A stretch of 64,000 bases of DNA from Paracentrotus lividus (Eukaryota > Echinodermata > Echinoidea > Camarodonta > Echinidae). This document shows positions 26,201 through 39,502 of this stretch, piece after piece. Under the pieces are notes generated by a model. It made no database searches, was not told the origin of the DNA, and saw nothing but the letters and a program-made list of their open reading frames with translations. The stretch is from the NCBI GenBank assembly GCA_940671915.1, contig CALNVZ010000174.1, positions 78,790,911 through 78,854,910 on the forward strand. Direction: 5' to 3'. The translations under genes and the position numbers were made by a program. The first letter of the stretch is position 1; every line of letters begins with the position of its first letter.

Positions 26201-29200
26201 GCCGACCAATGCACCAAAACCCCACTTGGGTGGGTAATTTACGTCCCATTATTTTCACACCTTTTATCTTGTGGAAACAAGTAAGTTTCCACGCTGTTGC
26301 ACAACAACAAAAGACGAGGCTCCGGTCCTGCCCTCGGGCAGATAAATGCCACCGCGATAATGACGATGATCAGGCCGTCCTTAAATGCCGATTTGAGTGC
26401 GGCTAATCAGAATGCGGGTATATCAGTAGACGCACACTCAAGAGTGCAGCGAGGAATAGGGGGGACATTTATTGTGCCATTTAGCAGCTGATAAGGCTAG
26501 TGGAGTGCTTTTCTTCACACTGTCCTCTCCAACAAAAAGCCGACACTAATCGTTTCCACCACAATCTGTAAGAAACGGAGGAGAGAATGTTGTTAATGAT
26601 GACTTATCTTTCACGGGAGATAATTGACTTTGTCTTGCGGAAAGGCGTAGACAAAGGCGATTCCCCCAAAAGAGGGGTGAACCTTGACAAATAGTACAAG
26701 GCTGGGAAGTAGGTCATTTATCAAGATGGCCCCCTCTTTCTCATCATCGCATGTCCGAGATACATGTACCTCTCACATTATGATAAAATATATATTTTCA
26801 TACTTGTTTTGCGCAACGCTACTTAACTCATTACAGTGGTCCACATTTTACATGCTCCTGCGCATTAGGTTAATGGAAATATTAAGGTCACAGAATTGAT
26901 ACAAAAGTGGCCTGAATCATACTGACCGAATATAATAGACAAGAGAAATGCATTAAGTCCATCATTGCTTATCTTGTCATCTAGAAATGACTAATGCCTA
27001 GGGGGTAAATTTTCATCTAAACCGGACGATAAGTAGGGAAAAGAAAGCAGTTTTTATTTCATAGGTTTCAGGGACTGTGGCCAATGGTATCACCAGCAAT
27101 GGACATAACAAAAGCAGGTTAGAGAACAAAATCAGGATTTAAAATATATACGATGAATTATATGATGACTTCATTGCCAATGACAGAATATATATGATTC
27201 ATAATATGATTACCCAAATCACTCTACACTACTTAAAACATCCAAGCCGACTCCCAAATCCAATTCTAATCAAATTATCTTGGCACGCGGCACACTTTCT
27301 GACTCCTACTAATTGGGGACAAATCTTAGAATTATGACCTCCTTTCTGGTGATGCTGTTAGCTAGATATGAAGGTTATATTCCTCTGAAGTTTATCCGCA
27401 AATGAAAATGAAAACTGTCGTCATTTGGGTTGACTTGTAAATTAACATTGAAGCATCTACTATCTATTTATCTTATCCAACAAAATTCATATACTTATGG
27501 CCAATTACACAGTTCAGTCAGATACCAAACTTTTTCACATTTAGATAATTTGCATCATAGTGTAAAAATACTTGGGGCTATTAGTAAGTATACCTATGAC
27601 TATATTTACTAGAAACTTTAATATTTCCATTTCCATAATGCAAAAAAACTAAATATGAAAAATTCTGGTAACTAACGTTACTATGGAATTCCCCTTGATG
27701 ATAATGTACGCCTTCAATTATGTGAGTTTCATATGACTTGTGTGAGCAAGGCATAACTATATTTCTTTGTTTTAAAATATTAATGCCCTAAACTCAAAAT
27801 CACTGGCAAAGTTATATCAGGAGTGGACAATAAAACCTAAAGGGATTTACATGATGATAATGATGATGATGATGATCATGCAGGCTCTACTAGTGCAGTA
27901 ACTTTCAAACCATATTCACACAAAATCTTCATATAGTCCTGGTAGCTGCTATCATCTAGAACCTACCGAATTCTGAATAATGAAAAGATTTTTTTTGCTC
28001 TGGCTGAGCTAGGTGTGCTGTTACATTCCTTTACAGTGACTGCTGCAATCATAAGCCTCATCAATGCTTTCATCAAACATTGTCATCGTCACACGTGTAC
28101 ACTGCTATGTGTCAACGCCTCTCTCTTTCTTTCATTATGATTTGATTTAAGACTGCGTCTTTTCACCCTTTCTCCTGAAAATCTCAGATTTGAGACATGC
28201 GCTACTACTGGGGGATCCCCTGCCCGATTGGGGATCACCCCTTCTTGTCTGTCACGATCCATTATCGAAATTAGAAAAATCTATGAATCACTGATAGGAA
28301 CGCTGAGGGCTTTTAGGGATAAGAAGTGAATTTGGGAGCTTGGTGCTTCTTTCTTCTGAGTGATCAACTTTTCACTCATCTTAACTGATCTTAAGTCAGA
28401 GCTGGGGAAAATGTTGGGATAGGGGTGTTCGTCTTTGCCCCCTGCTCTGCTCCAGCTAACCCTCTACTTTCTGGAGTTGAAGTACCCTGTTACCTTTTCA
28501 TCCTGATGTACTTGAAGTATTGGTCTACAAGTAGGCTTACATCTTGTATAATTGGCAGGAGTTGTAGGAAGTCAATGAGCATTTAGCTTACATTCTACCG
28601 ATGACACTTTCGTTGATGACTCTATAAAAGCGTGGACAATGTGATCTTAATCTTTTAGTGGATAAGTAAGCCTCTTTTGAAAGATTTGCATGAGAGAGTT
28701 GCCTCAGAGCGTTTAGCTTTTATTCTATCCATTGCGCGGAGGTCCTTGAACCTTCATCTGCATGAGTTGTCTATCTACCATCGTGGATACTATGCAAAGA
28801 TACATCATTCATAGCGCTAACCAAGTGGAGAAATGTATTGCATACCAATGTATAAACACTAAAGTTGGCATTTTTCTTGCAATCAAACTATTTCCAATAG
28901 AAAAGGGAAATTTAGTGTAGCTAGTTGTATGCAGAAGTAAGGAGGAGCGATTTTACTAAATTAGCCTAATATTGCCACCAACACCACCTTATTTTAAAAT
29001 TTTTTTTTTTACAAGATATCACATTTGGAACATGACACACCCTTCCCTTCTCCTTTTCACACCCTCTTCCAGGTCATATCACCACCTTCCTCCCTGAGAT
29101 ACCAACACATCCCATCGGCATGTACCCGCCGCTACATCAGCCAAATTATGGCTCGCGGGTGGAAGGATTTAATGTCTTAGCCCTCTATCCCGTTCCTAAG

Positions 29201-31637
29201 ACCCTCCTTCCAAGCTCTTCTTTCTAGTATCCTACTTCAAACAGAATTTCCTAGCACTTTCCCTCAGCTCTCTTTAGCCATGAGTCAAGTGTAGATCAAA
29301 GGCAGTGTTTTCCTATGGATTAGGTATGTTTGCTTTATTGAGAGCTTAGTAATACACCCCTTTCTTTTTCGTCTTCCAAGTATAGTGAGAAATGAACAAT
29401 CTCGTGAATACCTCAACTCAGTGTATTACAATACCATAATACAGATAGGGCTCCACACGAGCATGTCCCCTAAATTTGAGATCGAGTCCAGCCCCCTCCC
29501 CTAAAAAAAAAATTGATACAGAGCTTTGACTAAAACAAGTGCTACACAAGCTCCCCCCCCCCCCCCCCCCTCAGAAAAAAAGGAAAGAAACAGAGGGGGG
29601 AAAGTTATATGAAACTTACACCTGGAAAGCTAAAATACACATGGTAGTATAGGTTTCCATCTATGATTGGTGGTAAATATAAACACTAATCGTCTATCAT
29701 ACACAGGGGACAAATCTATAATATATAATGTAAACAGTTACAAAATGAGCCTTCAACTAATAGGAGAAACAAACTTCACTGCATTCCCTTAGCATCCTAA
29801 TGACTTTTAGATATCAAACACAACCAAGAGTGGAGCTGAACAATTAAAGCTAATTTGAGCTTTGCAACAAAATCTATTCAGCTAATCACTCACCATCCAC
29901 CTTTTGTTTACTTTTCAAAGGTTTTTATTCTTTGCTACCAGTCAGGTAAAAAGCTTTCCCCCGCCCCTTCCATCTTTTTTTTAGTTGTGGTAGGTGGTGG
30001 TATTCCCTGAAACTTTCTGCATCATTAGCATCATTTCAGCCACCTGTCAATCACAGGTGTATGATTGAAAATACCAACAATAACCCTGTTTGCTTTTATA
30101 ATAATCCGTCAATCCCTCTTACTCACAGTTAAGTGGTTTCACTTAACCAAAGAACCATGCTATTCACTGAAATAGTTTCAGCTTCAACGGGGGTCCCCAG
30201 ACTTCTCAAAATTAATTGCACCAAGCAAGCTAACTGTTATAGGGCATCCACTTTAAATAGCAGCCAATTAATGCCAGAACTAATTTCCACAAAGTATGGC
30301 ATCATATAAATGTGATTCTTCTTTAACATAAACTCAATATTGAGGCTTCCTAGTTACTTACATTAAAAGAAAATCATGAAGGAGAGCAAAGAAGAGGAAT
30401 GTGATCCCTTTGTATTAAGAATGATATAATATGTTTATCACATATTTTCTAGTGAGAAAGCTAAACGGATGCAAACTTCATGTAAATGCATGTGAGTTAA
30501 TGCACTTTTTGCTCTTACAACATCATAAGCAATATATGTGTAAAGTATCAAAATAAGTGAGGTATTCAATATGGAGAAGGCCATTGCCCATTGGGCAAGG
30601 TCTTTTTATTTTCTCTTCATCTTTTCTTTCTTACTCCCCCTCTCTCGCTCCACGAATCTCTCTCCGTGTGTGACATCTTAACACAAGCCTCAACTTAACA
30701 CAACTTCAGCTTTCAATACCTCTAAACAATAAAGTGCTTTGCAATCACGCTCCCTTTCTTTGCCTGTATCGGAATGTTGATTCTGCCAATAATATTGCTG
30801 ATGGGTCCGAGTCCTGTAGCGTAATAACGCTCCATTTAACCCCAATGACATTTGAGATCGGTCACCAAGCTCAGTACACATTTCACGAGTATTTAGCTTG
30901 TAGATTGATATTGAAGGGGGATGAAGAACACCACATTGCACTTTTCAATATCCAATAAATTCTGTGATAAACGACACAGCATAAAATAACAAAACTGATC
31001 GTCAATAAGACACTCTGTATATCCATCATCATGAGGTGGCGATCTTTGTGCGAAATTTGATTTACTATTTTTTTGGTCTATCTTTGTTCTCGATTATCTT
31101 CTTTTCTCTCGCTCTCTCTTTCCCTCGTTAGTGCTCATAGGTTTAATGCAATAATAGTTCAGAGTTTTCCTTAAAGCCTTCCAAAAAATATGAATTCACT
31201 ATCCTGCTGGTGAACGTGAAAAACATTCCAAAAGAACATCTCTGCATATTAGCGAATAATAACATATCAAACATATTGCCTGATTCTGTCAATTTCAATT
31301 TTAAGACAACTCTAAATATAGTTGATTGCAACATGCATCAGAAAGTTATAAAAAAAAACTGATGATGTTCTTCCTTTGCCTACACTGACTGACAGATTAT
31401 TAATTGTTGTTTTGAGGGATGGTAAGGGGGCAGGCAAACTTGTGAAAAAGATTGCTCCTTTCATAACCTCTCTCTCTCTCTTTACCTCTCACGCTCGGCC
31501 TCAAAACAATAATCTGAATGGCTGGAGGATATTCAGATATTACTGAAATCTATTAATACCCATAGACGATATCGTCTAGCAAACCACTGGCCCTGATGCA
31601 TGCATGCATCATAATAAAAATCTGTCCAGTGTACTAA
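23261..31637. other. Intron sequence; simple repeats and one possible conserved patch
   Basis: Contains a GAT/GATGAT run at about 27853-27877 and a C18 run at 29553-29570. A GC-richer patch at about 26300-26500 contains CAGCTGATAAGG (26485-26496). No exon supported. Confidence 0.4.
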
Positions 31638-32119
31638 GGGTGTGTTCAATGTCCCTTTTCAAATTTTAAACGCCAACATGAATCATAATACAAAACGCTG
31701 ATATAAAGAGAAACAAAGTGGGTGTTCATTGTCCCTATTCCCGGTCGTAAAAGTGAACGTCTTTCAGAACACAACTCGGAGGAAAATTTAAACGCCGAAA
31801 AAGATGCGTTTTGAATCACGATCAGCTTCAGTTTTACGACCTTGAGCATTGCGAATGCAACAAAATGCGACACTGAACACAATTGAGTTTTCAAACGTCT
31901 TTAAATGTGCTCTCGCAGTGGAAGCTTCCGGTGCATGTGAAAAAATATTGCAGATGTTTGTTTTTGAGAGCAGGGAATTTAAAGACAATGGACGTATAAT
32001 CAGCTTTAAATTTTCGACATTGAACGGTGTACCTCTGATCGCATTTGTATTCTGTAATTGCGTTTTGTATCATCATTCATGTTGCCGTTTAAATTTGAAA
32101 ATGGACATTGAACACACCC
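31638..32119. mobile_element. Non-autonomous inverted-repeat DNA element, copy 2
   Basis: GGGTGTGTTCAATGTCC at the left end and its reverse complement GGACATTGAACACACCC at the right end, flanked by direct TAA triplets (31635-31637 and 32120-32122): an exact 3-bp target duplication. Internal words shared with copy 1 in the same order include CGCCAACATGAATCAT, GATATAAAGA, GGTGTTCATTGTCC, CCGGTCGTAAAA, TTTTACGACCTTGAGCAT, GTGGAAGCTTCCGGTGCA-like and CATTGAACACAC. About 482 bp. Frames inside both copies encode similar peptides only because the DNA is homologous. Confidence 0.85.
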
Positions 32120-32940
32120 TAATTTTCCCAGGTCACCTAAACCCAGCCCCTGGATGGATGGGCTAATATTATTCAGTGTATTCTTTCACAATCGAGTTTG
32201 ATAACTGTGTCAAATGACGTGGAAAGGATATTCACTTTGCATAAAAGTTAGAGGTGAAATCTCTATAATAGGGTTAAGTGAATGCCGTTGGGTGTCGTAT
32301 TTCAATCAACTAGACTATGCGTCAAAGAAAAGAAATTAAATTACAGTTAACCACAGAAAACCTTTCTAAAGTACTGGACAATTACCCTTATCAAGAAATG
32401 AAGTTTGGGCTATTAGAACTATCTTACAGCGTATCTATAGAGATGTTTGGAAACTTGAAAAGCTGGGTAATATATACAATCACAATTACAATCTTTATTC
32501 ATATTCATAGAAAGATAGTAGAGATGATATTGCCCTACACAGAATTTTATTATTTATTACTTAGTTTATATTGAGGTGTGGCATACATATGTATAACTTG
32601 AGGGCATGAGTATGCACCCTACATTTCATCATATACATATACAATACATACTAAATTGCTTCCAAATACATTCAAGGACCTTTCTAAATATGTTAATTAG
32701 TTTTTAAAATCCATAGAAAGTCTTCAGACCGCACAACCAACAACCCCTCCGAAACTAGCACTGCTGTACAATTTCTGCTCCAGCCCGATTCCATTCAGAC
32801 ACAGTCAATTTGGCCTCCTATTTATCGCGGAGAATTCAATTTTGTTCCAATTGCTTGCCACTTAGGTCTGTAGTGTTAAATAAATATGGACCGGCCATCA
32901 CAGCAAGATCTGAATTTTGTCTAATCTTTCAATCCAGCGA

Positions 32941-32965
32941 CTCTCTCTCTCTCTCTCTCTCTCTC
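32941..32965. repeat. (CT)n microsatellite
   Basis: Uninterrupted CT dinucleotides for about 25 bp on the plus strand. Confidence 0.95.
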
Positions 32966-33112
32966 CTGTTTAAACCTGTTTGACGTTCATTCAATATTGA
33001 AATAACTTGATATTATATGGATGTTTTTTCTCTTTAGTTCTCCCATCTGTTGTCTTTCTGATGTAAAAAAAAATCACTGGATGAAAAAATGAGGAACATG
33101 ATTATTTTTTTA

Positions 33113-33210
33113 AAATTATTTATTTATTTATTTAAAAATTTTTTATTATTAATTATTATTTATTTTATATTTATTTTTTTTTTTCGGGGGAGGGGGGGGG
33201 GGGGGGGGGA
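33113..33210. repeat. TTTA/T-tract ending in G runs
   Basis: TTTA-type repeats, then T12 or so, then GGGGGAG19 (G run 33192-33210). Same arrangement and orientation as 10987-11070. Confidence 0.8.
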
Positions 33211-35658
33211 ATTTATAATAATATTCACCTCCCACAAACAACAATTATTTTATCTCCCTAAAAGTACTTGATCAAGTATACTAGGGGGAAAGTATGATTT
33301 GATATCATAAATCAAACCAAATTAAATCCTTAAAGGCAAAAAGAGCTAAGAGCGAGTGCCAACACTTAAGATGCGAGCAGTGGGTGGCTCTATAGAACAA
33401 AACACACATGCTCTGGATGGCAGTAAAATATTAACTGGAGTGGGGGTTCCACTTTAGTTAGATCCCGCTATTTCCAAAATTTTGAGTCATTTGATTTTTT
33501 ATTGATTTATTAGTTGAGTCAACTCTTACCAGCTTGATCAAATTTGTTTCTTTCTTTTTCCCCATTTTCACTCCCCCTCCCTCTAGACGCTTCCCTCTTC
33601 CAATCTACTTCCTCTCCGTCTGTTTCTCTCTCTCCCCCTTTGTCTTTCCCTTCTCTCCTTCTCTCTCTTCCTCTCCTACTTCTCCCTTCTCTTCCCTCAA
33701 TTATCATTACCATCTAGACAGGTAAAATAGGAGAATGTCTCATTGTTTATTTAGAAAGCAATAACTTTTGCAATAATCAATAGGTGAGGAAATTTTAGTG
33801 GCAATTTGATGGATGCGTCTGTGCCCATTTCAGGACCACACTGTATGCATGCAAGCCAATAAATGTCCAGGTGTATTGTGAAGTAGGCTCCAAGCTTCCA
33901 CCGTGTGTGGGATGTAGTCCGTCCTCATACCTCCCGCACTTTTATTCCTAACCGTCTTTCTCGACCAATTTACCACCTATAGGTTAGGACTCGGGACCAC
34001 CCTGGGGTTTTTAACCAACACCTTTCGCCAACAAAAATATGAAAATGATTAAGAGTGACATTCATAAACTATATCATAAATCCTGTTATGTGGTCTAATT
34101 TGAACTGGCCATCAATCATAACTCTACCATTAAATTAGACTAGACACAGCAGCTAGTATGTGCAATTTTCAGAATTTAGTCGATTGTGTAGATTGAATGT
34201 CTTAAATTTTTCTTTTTTTTAATAAAATTTTTATCATGGTTTCTAAATTACATTCTCTTCATTACCATCAAAAAATTTTATTTAGCTTTTATTTTAATCT
34301 ATTATTTTATTTTTTAATTTGGAGGACACTTCCCCAATCACAGATAAACTAAAATTGGAGGACAGAGAGGGTGACCTTTAAAGTGTCCTCAAATGGGGAC
34401 AAGGACATTGGATTTCAGATTGCACAGACATTTTATGGTCAACGATTTTTACAGTATAAGGAAGGTTTAGGTGGATAGCTGGACTTAATGAGAAAAGCTT
34501 GAGGGTACAAAATCTTTTTTCTCTCCTCCTCTCTTGGAAGCATTCTGTCTATAGATCTAATAATAAATTATAAAAGCCAGTAATAGTAACTATTCTGAAG
34601 ACTAGGAATTATGAATCTTCACGATAACTGCATTATTCATTAGCAAGATTACAAGGTATAGTGAGAGGGTAGAGAATTAGTTGAAAGAAAATTTATCAAA
34701 AGAAATCTTAAGAAAATATTGAGAATAGTATCGGATGACACTATTATAAGAGGGAAAAAAGGGAAAGGGTGAAGAAAAGAAAAAAAAAGATACAGGTATA
34801 AAAGCATTGAATAAATAAACCAAATATGGGAGCTACTGAGCTCTTGAAAGCTTCGAGGAAATCTCCTGGAAATCTCCATAGGTGCTTTGGTCAATATACA
34901 AATATGCATTAAAATTGCAGCCACAAAATTTTATTTTTACTATTTACATATGAATTTTTTTTACCTATTTGTTGGTAAAGAGAGAGTGGAAGAGACAGAG
35001 AAATGAGATGAAAGTATCACAGAGAGAGAAAGAAAGGACAAATAAGAGAGAATAAAAAGATAAGATGATAAACAGCAAAATTTCCCCCAAAATATCAGTT
35101 TTTATATATGCACTGAAAACAAATTGAGAAGAATTGAAAATTACAATTTGTTTTGAACTTTCCCACAAACACATCTTGATTTTATCTCTCTATATTTTTA
35201 AATCATCATAAACTTGCCCTTCCAAAGATAAAATATAAATATGTAATCACAACAAATCAATTCCCAGGTCAAAGATTGAAGACATTCCCCTTTCTATTTA
35301 TGGCATAAAGATCTTCTCTAATAGCGTGACGGAACGATAAGATCTGTTATATAGTTGAAATCAAGCAAATCATGTCAGCTGTAATGTGTAGGTCTGTAAT
35401 CAAGTGTGACTTGTCTGAACTTTAGGGTCATGATCTTGCCGATGTTTCTGATAAGACAATCAAAAGACAGAACATAATTATTATCTCTTAAAATGCAAAA
35501 GGGCATTCATTTGGTGTAAATGTATGTGATGTAACATCCTTTTGACTGTGTCTTGACAGACGATATCCATCGCATCAGGTCACGCTAAGTGAAGAGTTCC
35601 TGATTTGAGGTGTTTCCTGAAATAATGGAACTAATTCTTGTTATTGCTTCATCTATTG
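33211..35658. other. Intron sequence, nothing recognised
   Basis: Includes a pyrimidine-rich stretch at about 33560-33700 and AT-rich DNA. Frames are low-complexity or unrecognised. Confidence 0.4.
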
Positions 35659-35746
35659 AATGATATCAGTGCTAGATTCAGTATGATCTTCAGTTATATT
35701 GGCAATATGACTGAAATGTCACACTGAATCTAGAACTGCTATCATT
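35659..35746. other. 88-bp near-perfect hairpin (fold-back element or microRNA-type precursor)
   Basis: Outer arms 35659-35682 and 35723-35746 pair at 22 of 24 positions (left arm AATGATATCAGTGCTAGATT..., right arm ...AATCTAGAACTGCTATCATT). After a small unpaired bulge, an inner stem TTCAGTTATATT / AATATGACTGAA pairs with one wobble or mismatch around a GGC loop. Pairing stops at both outer ends. The size and bulged stem resemble a microRNA precursor; the tiny loop is atypical and also fits a short fold-back transposon remnant. Which strand would be transcribed is unknown; the host gene runs on the minus strand. Confidence 0.6.
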
Positions 35747-37991
35747 GCTATTATCACAAATAGGTAAAAACTACAACTGATAGGTTTAGTCAAAATTATA
35801 GTCATAGAAATTCAATCCTTTATTTTTTCAAGTTTGATTGCAATTCATGTCGACCTCAATTCTGCTCAACAACATTTATGCTCAAAATGATGTCACTCTT
35901 AATTTCATGAAATCGTCATAAAGAATTTCACGTTTCTTGATGATTGAAAGCCAGCAATTACAGATACAAGGAAGCAGTTTAAACAACTGGGTAAATGTAA
36001 ACGATGATATAAATGATGATTCATGTTCTATGTACTTGCCGAAATTTAAACACCACTACTTAACAAAACATACTGCTGTTAATATATTTGAGATTAAATC
36101 ATGTGTTGAATGCCAAAGGGGTATCTGATTTAATGTCCTCTTGCCATTTAATAGATAAAATAAATCATTCAGTTTCATTTCTGATGAATCCTTTCATTTA
36201 TATTAGGCCTATATAAACATCCCAACTGGCAAAATTATTAGTTATTCTGGGACTTGCTCACCCTTGAAAACATCAAAGACATGCGAAGAAACCAGAGGGG
36301 AAATGAAGTCTCTTCGCTTCCGTTGTCATCGTCCTACCTTGGTTTCTACCACTTCGTCCTCGCTAGTTTATAATCCTTCAGGCAGGCAAGCTATTAGTGT
36401 GAAGAGCCCAAATGAATCATTAACGTTGATCTAGTTTGAGCAAAAGCTTAATTCATGCAAATGAATTCAGGTAAAAATGTCCTTTTTCCTGAAGCTCTCT
36501 GCAAACCACTTTTAATCATCAAGTTGGGGTATGATTCAGCTTTTCCCCCTTCCAGAAACAATTGCAATCAAAATGAAATAATTTGAGAAATTGATTTGAA
36601 GTGCTGTTTAAGGTGGCGGCCAGAGCCGTTTGTTCATGCTCTAGTAAGATTTATTCTCACTGACCTGTGCGAAAGGTCAGCATACACATTAAAACACATT
36701 GCTTTGGATTGATATCGCTAATGACACTAACAAACCCTAGGTGAAAAAAAGGTTATACAAGAAATACAAACTCACTTGGGAGTCAAATGATTTTCTTCTT
36801 TCAAAGGTTAACGAGGAAATAAAATTTATCTGTTTGATCATAAAACTGAAAATTGTTCAAGCGCATCTCAATGCAGAGCCTATCAAGAGGTGTATCATTA
36901 GAGAGGGCATGACATTATGGTTTATAATTGGGTTCCTTGATCCAGGGGGGGGGGGCAAGAGACCAACCATCCAAAATATTAACTGCAAATTTCCAAAAGA
37001 ACTATGGAAAAGATGGCTTGAGGGGCTTCAACGATCACCATTGAGAATTGATGACGGGATTGATTTTCCTAACACCAATGAGTTGGAACTCGCTGCAACA
37101 TCAAACCGTCTGAGACCGTTCTCAGAGACGAAGCTGGAGCCGATGGCTAGAATTAAAGATGATATTCTTCGGGCCTTGCCCCTGGACTTCCCTAAGCCAA
37201 CTCTCAATCCCTAACACAGGACAATTTCCATATAGAAGAAGCAGAATATTAAAATCCTATGCATCATGCCTATATGATTCATCTTGCAAATCGTTTTTAT
37301 GCATGTTGGGAGTAAGGAAAGGGATATGGCGAACAAGGCAAATGATACATCTCATTAGAATTGATGAGAACAAGTCATTGGCACTGCAAAACTAAGAAGA
37401 TTTAGACAGGGTATAATGATATATTGGTGCAAGTGAGACGGATCATTGCTGATCAGATATAGCTCAAAGTCAAAGCCTTTAAGTAATAGACTGCAGTCAA
37501 GAGAAGGGTGACTGACCCTGTTCAAGATTCATTGACTTATCTTTCTATCTATTCCTTCATGTAAATCTCTTTCTCTCTCTTTCTATTTATCTCTCTTTCC
37601 TTCACTCTCTATTTTATTTTTGTGTGTCTCTTATTTTAATTTGTTCAATTTTTTCTTTAAAAATCCTTTTCTTTTCCTTTATTTCCTTATCTTCCACTCC
37701 TCTAGTTCTATGCTGTTGTATTTTCAATTTAATGCCTTTTAACATGTCCACTGACAAAAACATTAAAAGAATGTTAGGTTGAAATAAAGAATTTAGGATA
37801 TATGAATGATATATAATATCCATAATGGCTATACTATGAACTTTGAGAAGGGATGTGGAAGCCAAGGAAAACCACGCAACAGGCGAGAAAATAATTAGTG
37901 TCTGATTGGGCTAAGGACGGAGTGCTAGAGATTGGGTGGGTGAATGACCCCAGCCCTTTCTTGGGTTTTTCTCTTTCTTTCTTTCTTTTTA

Positions 37992-37998
<7 letters not shown>
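35747..37998. other. Intron sequence; one unassigned 157-codon frame and a solo element end
   Basis: The plus-strand frame at 36741-37214 is the longest non-repetitive one in the window but matches no family I know. It crosses the TGATCCAGG-G11 block (36938-36955) that resembles the end of the element at 42190. No splice-site support. Treated as non-coding. Confidence 0.35.

Positions 37999-38024
<26 letters not shown>
37999..38024. repeat. (CT)n microsatellite
   Basis: Uninterrupted TC dinucleotides inside a longer pyrimidine-rich region (about 37560-38100). Confidence 0.9.
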
Positions 38025-38030
<6 letters not shown>

Positions 38031-39357
38031 ATCTCTACATGCTGTGTTAATCATTCCCTGTCTACCTCCTCCCTTCATCATTTACTGCGCTCGCTGTCTC
38101 ATCCATCGGCCGTCCACTCCATCCATACCAGTCTTTGAGTTGATGAATCTCCTTCTACCAACCCCCTTGACAGCTTATTATGTACAGAGTTACATTTGAT
38201 GGATCACTCCTTGCCGAACCCCAACACTCATTGGTGTTTCTTCCGTCAGACCCCTGTCAGCCGAGGTAACAGTAATATCCCATGAAAAACTTCTTTTATT
38301 CAACAAAAATGAACTTGATGATGGGGTGAATTTATACACTTCAACAACTGCCAGAGTGTATTTAGAGAGAGATGGAGAGCTAAAATTGAGAAGTATTGAC
38401 AGCAAATTGCTGCTTTTTTATGATATCTTTAAATAATAATCACAGACAATTATCTTTATTGGCATTTTTAATCAATGATTGATTCATGGCTAGCAAAATG
38501 TTTTCATTGAACACAATCTGCAAAACTCAATTTCTATTTGCTCAAAAGAGACACCATAATACAACACACCCAAAGATAAGAAATCAATAATAGCTCTAGC
38601 TTTCACTGTCAACAAATTGGGGTTCTAAATCAATCTATAATTGATTGAACGAATGGTATGAAGATAATAAATCATTACCCAGTAACTAAACAATCAATCA
38701 CTTGGCTGTGTAGGCCTAATCTATAAATAGTTGTGGAGAACGATAATAGCTAACACCATTTTGGCTTTCAGCAAAAGAAACTACTAGAGCTTGATACTCT
38801 CTCTACTAAACGTTTTAATGTATCCGCAAAAAGAAGTGCAGTTATACCTCTAATTTTATTTTTAAAATATTTGTTTTTACCTTGTCTACCTTTATTTTGT
38901 GTCTTCCTGTAACATCTTTTTGCTTGTAAGTTATGTTAGAATTATATCTTGTGTGTTATCATGTCAATGGTTATCCTTCTATCAATTGTAACAAGTTCAA
39001 TGTCCAAGAAAACTCATTTGAAATCAATACATGGATTTGACATGCATGAAACGTGATAACAGGACAAGCAGATCAATAAACAGTTCCACATATACATCAA
39101 GACCCTGCAACTGACAAGCAAAACTGAAAGGAAATTTTATTGAATTTCTGTTGGCCTCCTTGTCAAGTCAAGTTTAGGCCACGACCACAACACAGGTGTT
39201 GATATCATGTGCCAGTGTTAAGGCTAAATATTAATAATAATGTAATTAATCTGTGGGAATATTCCGTCAATATTTTGGACCTGTATACTGGAAAATGCTC
39301 TGAAGTTTTTTGAAAGACATGGAAATAGCGGGAAGGGGATGGGAGAGATGGGCTATG
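38025..39357. other. Intron sequence, one weak exon candidate
   Basis: Apart from the short splice-bounded frame near 38178-38260 (see findings), nothing was recognised. Confidence 0.35.
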
Positions 39358-39502
39358 CCTGGGGGGCGTTTCATGAAAGGACTTGTCGGACGTTTTATCC
39401 GACAAACTGTTATAAGCTACTGAAATGCTTGCATCTGATTGGCTGAGAGCAAATTTGTCGGATAAAATGTCCGACAAGTCCTTTGATGAAATGCCCCCCA
39501 GG
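39358..39502. mobile_element. Short fold-back (MITE-like) element, 145 bp
   Basis: CCTGGGGGGCGTTTCAT at the left and ATGAAATGCCCCCCAGG at the right. The arms continue for about 47 bp with only three mismatches (left ...AAAGGACTTGTCGGACGTTT..., right the complement with GTCGGACATTT). The short unpaired middle contains CTGATTGGCTGAGAGC. No coding capacity; no clear target-site duplication. Confidence 0.85.

Noticed and set aside
36741..37214. Plus-strand 157-codon frame as a gene
   Set aside because: It crosses a G11 run (Gly-rich) next to a probable repeat end, has no recognisable domain and no splice or promoter support.
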